Below the pieces are notes generated by a model. That model worked only from the letters and a program-made list of their open reading frames with translations, had not been told where the DNA came from and did no database searches. A program made the translations under genes and the position numbers. Below, piece by piece: positions 56,683-64,000 of a DNA stretch of 64,000 bases. The stretch is from Dactylonectria macrodidyma. Its lineage: Eukaryota; Ascomycota; Sordariomycetes; Hypocreales; Nectriaceae. Each line of letters begins with the position of its first letter. Position 1 is the first letter of the stretch. The stretch lies in assembly GCA_020744425.1 (NCBI GenBank), contig JAGMUV010000010.1, forward strand, positions 62,001 through 126,000. Reading direction: 5' to 3'.

Positions 56683-57693
56683 CTAAAGCAGAAACCCTGT
56701 AGGAAAGGGATCCTCTGGATCAAGATACACACTTCTCTCCCCGGTAATCCAAGCCCTTCCCTTGATCGTTGGAAGCACCGCATCCAGAGTCCCAACCTTG
56801 GCAGTACCCCTGATTTTACCAACAAACTCGGTGTTGATAATGCTTCTAAATTTAACCGACTCTCCAACCTTGATGAGCCCCCTGGCGTGGAGAATGGCGA
56901 GACGAGATGAGCTGCCTGTTCCGCAAGGGCTTCTGTCTAAGCGTCCCGGCGTGACGATGACGGTATGTTTGACTGTCTTCCCCTCAGGCCATTCCTCTAG
57001 CGGGTCTGTGATGATGACGTTGTTGATGCCACAGATGGCTGGATTCTCAGGGTGAGTAGGCAGGCAGTCGGCCAATACTGCGCTCTTCAGCCGTTTTCCT
57101 AGGTCAATGAGGCGATCGGCATTGATTGTTTCCACCCTGACCCCCAGTGCCTCTGCTTGGACCAGCACATACCACTGACCTCCATACGCGATATCCACAG
57201 CGACGGTGCCTAGCCCCGGAACCTCGATCTCTTTACCGAGGGCGTAGACAAAAGCGGGGACATTGTCAAAAGAAACAGACTTGCATTTGCCGTTTTGACA
57301 ATCCGCGGTCGCTACGACCAAGCCGGCAGCAGTATCTAGTCTTACTTCGGTGACAGGTTCGTTCATCGGTACGATGCCCGTTTCAAGAAGGACAGTGGTT
57401 GTGCATACACAATTAGAGCCAGACATTGGGACCCAGTCGCCAGGGGCCATGATGAGAAATCCAGCGTCTGCGTCTGGACGGCACGGGGGCACGACTAAGT
57501 TGACGCTCATTTCCAAGCGACCTCGAGGCTCTTGGAGCAGCAGCTGCCGTAAGTCGTCTTTCTCGGCCATGTAGCGCATGAGTTTGTCGTGCATTGTCTT
57601 GGCTGGGACATCCAGCACGCCACCGATGATGACATCGCCAACTTCGCCTTCTGCGTGGCAGGAAACAATGGAAATGACTCGTTTCGAGCGCAT
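56683..57693 (-). CDS. Proline-racemase-superfamily protein (hydroxyproline epimerase/dehydratase-like)
   Basis: 336-aa enzyme of the proline racemase fold. Catalytic pairs in this superfamily are Cys/Cys (racemase, 4-hydroxyproline 2-epimerase), Thr/Cys (trans-3-hydroxyproline dehydratase) or Ser/Cys. Here the first site reads PMSGSNCVCTTTV (S91 at the aligned position, with C95 and C97 close by) and the second DRSPCGTGSSS (C257), suggesting the Ser/Cys type, for which dehydratase and epimerase activities are known. Supporting blocks: SCHAEGEVGDVIIGGV at the start and VDIAYGGQWYVLVQA in the middle. ATG 57693 is chosen; the frame extends to 57861. With the neighbouring D-amino-acid oxidase it could convert L-proline or L-hydroxyproline to the D-form for oxidation. 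Confidence 0.88.
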   Translation of the reverse strand: MRSKRVISIVSCHAEGEVGDVIIGGVLDVPAKTMHDKLMRYMAEKDDLRQLLLQEPRGRLEMSVNLVVPPCRPDADAGFLIMAPGDWVPMSGSNCVCTTTVLLETGIVPMNEPVTEVRLDTAAGLVVATADCQNGKCKSVSFDNVPAFVYALGKEIEVPGLGTVAVDIAYGGQWYVLVQAEALGVRVETINADRLIDLGKRLKSAVLADCLPTHPENPAICGINNVIITDPLEEWPEGKTVKHTVIVTPGRLDRSPCGTGSSSRLAILHARGLIKVGESVKFRSIINTEFVGKIRGTAKVGTLDAVLPTIKGRAWITGERSVYLDPEDPFPTGFLL

Positions 57694-59088
57694 GTTGACT
57701 GATGCGAAGAGGATAGAGGATGTAGAAGGTAAACAAATCCTACAAATATCGGGAAGGAAGTAAAGGGGGGAGGAGGGGGGGAGGCCTGCCTCGGTTAGCC
57801 GAGTGCGTATACCTTTATCTATCGCCTTAGCGTGCCACGGGTGATCGATCCGTAGTACCACAGCCTCTCCGAGATCTCATGCCACTCTGTTTTAGTGATG
57901 CTATCACTTACCTGCGCCCGAAGCGATAAGTTATGGACGGCGGAAAACTTCCAATTCAAGAACCATGAAATTACCCTAAGCCAGCTAACACTTCCGAAAC
58001 GCCACTTTGTGCCCCACACCTCAGGTAAGTTGCGACCGAAAAAGGAATAATACTGTGAAGAATGAGTGCTCATTGTCCTGATTAGCCTCAATTCCGCCCT
58101 GGTAGCTTCTCGATGGAGACATGCCGTAGAACACTCTTCTTCCGTCATTACAGCTTTCAACCAATCGTCGATGTAATTCTATCTCGCAAATCATTGTCCA
58201 TTTTGGACATTATGATCTGTGTCACAGACATGGATGGACTCATACAAACGTCGCAGCGGCGTTTCACACCCGGACTGTGAGTACGGCCAGTTCGACAACC
58301 AGGGAAAATTAAGAGCCCTCACACATGTTAATACAAGTCTGAAGTATTTGTCTGATCATTCTGAGATTCAATAGTGAAAGGTCTCGGTGATAGAATTCAG
58401 ATGCAATAATTTTACTTGCACGTTCATTTGATTCTGCTGGGAAACTAGCGACGTTCGGGGTATTTCGGTGTCATGTACTTGACCATGCGACTAGCATCAC
58501 CCTACCCTAGACAAATGCGCTAGGTCTACCACAGCTTTTGGCTCTGACATGACAGTTGCGCAGACTCAAACTCCCCTCCGATAACTGAATGAACAAAATT
58601 GCTAGTTGTTTCTATCTTAAGGGCTAGCATCATCCTTTGGACCTGTCTCAAGTCCTTCAATTCACTATCAGGCTGCTTCCATCTTCGTGAATGTGGTCGA
58701 CGGGACTGCAAATGCAGACACGATACTGTGCATGACCTAGTCGACTATGAAAGAAGAGAACAACTCTACCATCCCCGATTGAAGGTCCCATGATATCACT
58801 ACTATATAACATGTACCTGAGCAAACACTGATGCCGCTTCATCAAAATTATCAGTTTAGACAGAACCATCACAACGTTCTAGAGTCTTCAGCACATTTAA
58901 TTTAGTTCAAAGAGCTACCTAATCGTAGTAAATTCATTTGCTATACTGGCTTCCAAGGAGTGATGATATAAGCATGATGCCTGATCAGTCTTTGGTTAAT
59001 CCATTTGGGCTGATAGATGATTTCCCACCCAAGTGGACAATCGCAATCATCGTCGGCATGGCCGAATACCTGTTCAGCAACCCAATAC
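57694..59088. other. Intergenic between racemase and tannase
   Basis: Racemase promoter with a G/A-rich tract (57765-57785) at the left, 3' flank of the tannase at the right. No convincing gene in the small frames. Confidence 0.45.
57790..57803. promoter_or_regulatory. CTCGG-N4-CCGAG palindrome upstream of racemase
   Basis: CTCGG-TTAG-CCGAG, about 100 bp before the racemase start; the same spacing as the element at 26925-26938. It lies in the region read as an N-terminal extension if the upstream start is used, which favours the start at 57693. Candidate Zn2Cys6 dimer site. Confidence 0.4.
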
Positions 59089-60822
59089 CTAGTAAATGGG
59101 CACGTTAAAGGCATCAAAATCATACATCCAGGTGTCGATAGACTCCTGGTCATAGACGCAGTCAAAAGAGGTGCCGTTGTTGGACCACAGAGGTCGAAGT
59201 GGCCAGCGACATATCGAACTAATGTTGCCTGTAGCATTGAGTGTGGCGGGTGCAACTCCATTCTCAACCCATTCGATAACCGTCTGCAAGGTGGTCTGGG
59301 GCCAAGGACCACCAGGTTGGTGCGTATTTGCGCTACAATGTGCGCCGCCGGGGACAAGATACAGGCGGTAAAAGTCATCAACTGCTGCGACACTCTCGTT
59401 GTAGCCCAGACCAGAGAACATGGTACTCCGAACGGATTCATAGTAATGAACGGAGGAACCTGCCGGGATCGAGTCATCCGACTCGCCATGCACATGAATC
59501 ACCTTTCCACCAGCAGCCTGGAAGTCGGTGAGGTCGGGCCATGTGGTCTGTAGAGAATCGCCGTACTTGTTCATGCCATAGGTCATCCACTGTTTGAGCG
59601 TATCATAGGTGACATTATCGAGGCTGCTGAGCGTGTTGACGTCCTGGAGCTGAAGGAAGCGAGCAACCCACTCGCCGCCGAGGCCGCTGATAGACATGCC
59701 CCAAGTCTCCGTCTCATCATCGTAGGAGGCAGCAGCATCGCTGAAGGCTGACCCAGGCTGATAGTTGAGGTATACCTGGCGACCTTCGGAGTCATGCAAG
59801 CCATCTAGAAACGCGCTAATGACGGCCACTCCCTCGGCGCTGACGGTTCCTTCTTGCGCTGGGGTTGGTGCGCTCATGAACTGGCGTTTATTGAGGCTGC
59901 TCCCAGTGCTGGCGTCGCATGAGTAAGCCTGGCCGATGGTACTGTTCAGGTCGAATTTCAGTTTACAGAGATCTGATCGCGAGATTATACCGTCGGCCTT
60001 GCCGTCGAGGGGATCACAAGCGGCAATAGTCAAGTTCAATATCTTGTCCAGTTCGCAGCTGGGAGGGAAGTAGGCCATCGTCTGCTCAATGACATTGCCA
60101 GTGAGATGGTTGACCTGTTGTTGGCCATAACGGAAGGCTGGAGCACCGATGGCAGCGCCGTCAAACTGGTCAGCGAACCTCTGGACTTGGCTCCAGCCCT
60201 CACGACCGCCCTCGGAGCACCCCTGATAATAAGAGTAGATTTTGGAGCCGTCGGAGACGTTGTAGAGGTTCCTGGTAAACTCCTTGCCTAAGATGGCGAG
60301 TTCATGATGGGCTTGATAGCCAAACATATACACAGACTGCCAATTAATGGTGTTATTGGCCAAGAGGAACACATCGTCCCAGTCTTTGTCGAACGAGCCG
60401 AACCCGCCGTCGGTCAAGCCCGAAACAGCGCCGACGATGACGCCTGTAGGGATGCTCGAGGTGCCTGAATTGATAGCGAGACCGCCACCGCCCGTAGATA
60501 CATAGCGGTTTTGAAACTGACTTGGTGCGGGGAGCCAATAAGTAACGTGGACAACATCTCCAGCAATCCCGTTGTGCGAGTAGGAGAAGGTGACGTTGCA
60601 GTAGTCGAAACTACTGGTCGGATACCAAACGGAGCTAAAGGACGCGTTGGCAACCAGGTTTGTCTCGACTGACGATGCATCGATAGTGATGCCGAGGTTG
60701 AAATTGTCCGCGGGGAGCGCAGACTGGGCATACGACTTGGTGCAGATATTGGATAAGGAAGCGGTATGCGCGACGCTTGACAAGGCGGCAACCACCAAAA
60801 CAACCCACACCTTTGATGGCAT
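59089..60822 (-). CDS. Secreted tannase/feruloyl esterase
   Basis: Extracellular esterase of the tannase/feruloyl-esterase-B family, 577 aa, single exon. A signal peptide (VWVVLVVAALSSVAHTAS) precedes a mature part with many N-glycosylation sequons. The nucleophile is in YYQGCSEGGREG (Ser near 203, flanked by the cysteine that forms the family-specific catalytic disulphide). The acid/base partners lie in HVHGESDDSIPAGSS (Asp) and VPGGAHC (His). GGGGLAINSG and KVIHVHG are further family blocks. It releases gallic or ferulic acid from plant polyphenols and cell-wall arabinoxylan. ATG 60822 was chosen because it starts the signal peptide. Confidence 0.92.
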   Translation of the reverse strand: MPSKVWVVLVVAALSSVAHTASLSNICTKSYAQSALPADNFNLGITIDASSVETNLVANASFSSVWYPTSSFDYCNVTFSYSHNGIAGDVVHVTYWLPAPSQFQNRYVSTGGGGLAINSGTSSIPTGVIVGAVSGLTDGGFGSFDKDWDDVFLLANNTINWQSVYMFGYQAHHELAILGKEFTRNLYNVSDGSKIYSYYQGCSEGGREGWSQVQRFADQFDGAAIGAPAFRYGQQQVNHLTGNVIEQTMAYFPPSCELDKILNLTIAACDPLDGKADGIISRSDLCKLKFDLNSTIGQAYSCDASTGSSLNKRQFMSAPTPAQEGTVSAEGVAVISAFLDGLHDSEGRQVYLNYQPGSAFSDAAASYDDETETWGMSISGLGGEWVARFLQLQDVNTLSSLDNVTYDTLKQWMTYGMNKYGDSLQTTWPDLTDFQAAGGKVIHVHGESDDSIPAGSSVHYYESVRSTMFSGLGYNESVAAVDDFYRLYLVPGGAHCSANTHQPGGPWPQTTLQTVIEWVENGVAPATLNATGNISSICRWPLRPLWSNNGTSFDCVYDQESIDTWMYDFDAFNVPIY

Positions 60823-62813
60823 CGCGATGATTTGGCTGTGCTGTCGCGTCTTCAAATGAAGAAGTAGAGAATAGTCTAGACTTCTGAGTGAGTTGAGAGA
60901 TAATGTTGGCTCTTCGTGCGGGAGCATGATCATACTTATAGACGAGATGTCGGCCATTGTCGGCCGCACTCTACTGCTTCATTGAAAAGGACGTTAGAAT
61001 CCTTGTGCCTGAGAATCCCAGTCATGTTGTGGGACTAAACCTAAAGAAATCTGGGGTTTGGAGGCCGAGATGATTCGCATCAAGGCCATGACGCCATCAG
61101 CCAATTGCATTAAGGTAGAATCAGGAGTAGGAGTGGCAATGGACGCGTGAAAGTCGGCAAGATATCCGTCGAGGTGTGGGACTGAATGAAGCACGGGTAT
61201 GAAACCGCCAATCGGCGCTAGGTTAACCGATGAATTGTGGAGTCTAGCCCATAGAATTAGCCGTCTTTATGTCTTCTTTAGGCCTGACTGGGCCTTACTC
61301 ATGTGTAATATGTTTTCAAGTGCTAATATCGGGCCGATTATGATCATCCTAGGAGACTTGAGTGTGAATAGATTCTGGGGAGATAGTTAAAGTTAAGGAT
61401 ATTGCTAACCGGGCCGTAGTGACGATTTATAGTTTTTACACCGCAATTTACTATCTGCTAAATCCTTCACCTTAAAGACGATGCGTTAGCTTCAATCCGC
61501 TGTAGGGTAGTTAAAGAGTGTAGGGTGCGATCAAAATACATTTATAGCGCGCCTATCAGATCGCTCCGTCATGGTGGGTTGTGCGTGCTGCTGGAGACGA
61601 GGATGCTTTATGCAAGCTAGGCTTATAATGTAGAAGCAGAGTAGGAAAGAAGTGACATGAAGACAACATGACTAACACTGACAGTGGCAGTAGTTAGAGT
61701 ATGGATTGGAGATGTTCGGTGTAGCAAGCTACGTAATATTCAATTTGAGACGTGTAGTAGGAGACATTTCTCAAACAAGTATATGAATAACAGGCCCGCT
61801 TTATTTAAAGGAACCTGATCTACCCATCCTATGATTAGAATATTAGGCAAAAGACTCTGTTACATAAATTGAACCGCATCGTTTCAATCACGGGTTTCTT
61901 TTAGTTTTATGAATATACTAACGTGTCGAAGACGACCACATGTCAGAAAGAAACAACGACAAGCCCAAGAGAGCTCTAAACTCTGCGCAAAATCTTTTTG
62001 ATCAAGATTGCCGCGGTATCTCTTCACAAGGGAAGAAATGACCACATCTAAGACCTGAGATGGCGGTTAGAGGGACCAGAATCACGGATAAGCACAAAAT
62101 GAAGACAATATTTCCCTCCAATGTGGATGAGAAAGAGAGTGCCGGCATTACTCCTCATAACTTCCGTGTGATACTAGAAGTCCACAGCAAGGGAGTTTTG
62201 GCAGGGCTGTTGGAGGTTGGTGTGACTTTCATTCAACTTACGACCAAGTTGCAGCAGCAGAAGAAGCGTGAGATTCTTGACAGCAAATGTAAAGAGCATT
62301 TGGTTACAGGTCAAGTAAAATGACCGCGGACACCGCAGGGAAAGCCCAAGCCCCAGAAACGTGAGTTAAGGGTTTTAAGCCACGAACAGTATTCAAGGCC
62401 ATTGGAAAGGCTATTGAGTGAAAATCCTTTCTTCAACAACGGTGGATGATAAGCCTAGAGGATTGTGGTATGGGTTGGGATACGGGTCATCTTGTGGGCA
62501 ACTTGCCCCGTATGGATCGCAAACCTTGAGCTAATGACCATTCACGGATGACTGCAGTCGCACCCTAGACTGGAGTGGTTTCCTGGTTTCCTGGCGGTGG
62601 CTTGGACCTTCGCTCAGCTCGATATTGCAGTTTTGATGTCTGGTGGCATGGTATTCAGAACCAGAAACAACACCAGTCAACCCGGGCATGATTTGCTTGA
62701 CTGGCGTATAACCTCCCTTAGCCACGGCCAGAAGGTATCTTGCGCCCACTGCCGCAGTAGCTGGAGACAGCAAATGATTTGTTAGACACCATTTGGATTC
62801 AAGGTAGATCTTC
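60823..62813. other. Intergenic, nothing recognised
   Basis: Tannase promoter at the left. Scattered AT-rich patches (61420-61500, 61840-61920). The 87-codon plus-strand frame at 62060-62323 is Lys/Gln-rich with no recognisable domain; it is not called as a gene. Confidence 0.4.
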
Positions 62814-63301
62814 TTAGGACCCTTTGCCAGAGGATTGTTCGTTCTCCTCCTTGAGTAGTGATGTCGAGATTCCAGCATGTCCTTGGACGATTATTCCTGG
62901 GAGGAACTCAGGCAGCCCGGGTAAAGAGGGTAAAGGAGCAGGAGCATTGTCTTGGTGTTCTGTTGCAGATTCGACTCGAAATACCTGGCCCTGACACTTG
63001 CTAAATAGGTGCCGTAGAAAGGCCCAGCTTGCAGACTCCCAAATCCCAAGCTGCAACTTTGCCTTCTCCCAGCTCTCACCGGGTTTCTTAGTCTCGATGC
63101 TCAGGGCGATGAGACGGTTGCGGAGCGGATAAAAGTCTGTGTGGCTATGACTCCACAGTGTAGAGTCTTGGAAAATCGGTGGAGGGCGGATTCAGGCTCG
63201 GTATAAGAAGCATCTTTGGAAGGTTCGAGATAGATGCAAAAGTCGACTTTTTTAGTGCGAGAGGCGCATCGATGGTACTCCTGAATAATGGATGTCATCA
63301 A
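62814..63301 (-). pseudogene. PD-(D/E)XK nuclease-like domain relic
   Basis: Remnant of a fungal PD-(D/E)XK nuclease-like protein of the kind common in accessory regions. One frame has KKVDFCIYLEPSKDASYTE. After a one-base frame change near 63140-63180 the next reads SHTDFYPLRNRLIALSIETK (the D...E-x-K core), KPGESWEKAKLQLGIWESAS and LPEFLPGIIVQGHAG. A stop follows at 62814. The N-terminal and C-terminal parts are missing. Family assignment is by remembered consensus (N/H-T-D-Y-x-P-L...I-S-I-E-T-K...A-x-x-Q-L-G-x-W). Confidence 0.65.
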
Positions 63302-64000
63302 ACCAGAGGATTGAGTCAGATATGGAAACCACTGGAGTTGTTCCAGGTAAACTGAATTTCACCTGCCAATGGAATTGACAAGACGAGCCTGATTATCTGG
63401 TGTGTCAAAGGCCATATCGAGAATCCTCTCCTTATGCTAGTGCGAGCTTGATCCCTCGACTGAATGAGCCTCGGAGCTTAATCGGACCGGCATGGCCTGA
63501 TGCCTTGCTTACTCCATCAGTTCCAGGGTGGGCAATGCCAGTCGGATCTTGGTCATACCATTTTACTACTAAAGGATACTTCTTGTTAGTAGCTGGGACT
63601 TATTACTATCTCAGATGATGAATGCGTTAGCAGATTGTGCGACATCAAAGTACTTGTAGTGTCGGTTGTTATGATAATCAATGGCAGGGCAATTCTGGCT
63701 ATCGATGAACCAGAATATGTCTGCATATATATATATATCTAGATTAATGAAGGGTTCAGAATGCAATCATGTAAAACAATGGGTCCCTTATACCCTCTTT
63801 CTCCTTCTTGCGATTTAAATCATAACTGAGATCACCGTCGTCATAACCTGGTTAGTTATCAGCTACGTTTTTAGCGATATCTTATCTTTAACGTTAAAAC
63901 TCGCTCGTTGATTCGCCTGGTCATGAGCTAGTGGGCCAACGAGACGAGTCCATCAAGCTCCAGCATCTCAGTTCATCCATGTCCGGATCAGAGTCCTTGT
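63302..64000. other. Right edge, nothing recognised
   Basis: No coding signal; includes a short (TA)n microsatellite at about 63725-63738. Possibly further decayed sequence of the nuclease-like relic. Confidence 0.4.

Noticed and set aside
62060..62323. 87-codon plus-strand open frame
   Set aside because: Lys/Gln-rich with no domain or neighbours supporting a gene.

Overview
The window is nuclear DNA of a filamentous ascomycete (Pezizomycotina). Most genes carry several short introns (about 50-75 bp) with fungal splice signals. The family mix is typical of such fungi: HET-domain proteins, a LaeA-like methyltransferase, Zn2Cys6 regulators, fungal P450 families, an NLP effector and a tannase. 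AT-rich islands and many gene relics suggest an accessory, rearranged region of a plant-associated species. Gene models were assembled by reading splice sites by eye; for almost every intact multi-exon model the exon lengths sum to a multiple of three. No tRNA, rRNA or CRISPR was seen.

Layout. 1-0.8 kb: 5' part of an amino-acid permease running off the left edge. 1.6-10.5 kb: a WD40 relic, an intact HET-domain gene, a PhzF-family gene, a broken FAD-oxidase relic and a second HET gene with a 1-nt frameshift. 11.8-13.5 kb: a 12-exon LaeA-like methyltransferase. 15.8-33.9 kb: a terpenoid-type secondary-metabolite cluster. In order it holds a CYP68-like P450, a Cys/Met-metabolism PLP enzyme (divergent pair), a three-exon 342-aa aristolochene-synthase-type sesquiterpene cyclase, an SDR, a P450 divergent from the SDR, an Fe(II)/2OG dioxygenase, a second P450, a CmcJ/AsaB-like putative oxygenase and an AflR-like Zn2Cys6 regulator. 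The second P450 carries a 1.18-kb retroelement-like insertion inside an intron.

35-40 kb is a graveyard: a 3' fragment of a flavin monooxygenase, an alcohol dehydrogenase lacking its N-terminus abutting a 3' fragment of an SDR on the other strand, and a broken sugar transporter. 40.7-48.5 kb: a Zn2Cys6 regulator, a haloacid-dehalogenase-like protein, an amino-acid permease and a divergent FAD amine-oxidase-type protein with GATA sites between the last two; this looks like a nitrogen-compound utilisation group. 49-49.8 kb: a necrosis-inducing NLP gene. 52.4-57.7 kb: an amino-acid transporter, a D-amino-acid oxidase and a proline-racemase-superfamily protein, together suggesting a proline/hydroxyproline catabolic group. 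59.1-60.8 kb: a secreted tannase/feruloyl esterase. 62.8-63.3 kb: a PD-(D/E)XK nuclease-like relic.

How they work together (inference): the terpene cyclase would convert farnesyl diphosphate to a bicyclic eremophilane-type hydrocarbon, which the P450s, SDR, dioxygenase and CmcJ-like protein would oxidise under the AflR-like regulator. Whether the CYP68-like/PLP-enzyme pair and the LaeA-like gene belong to that pathway cannot be decided from sequence.
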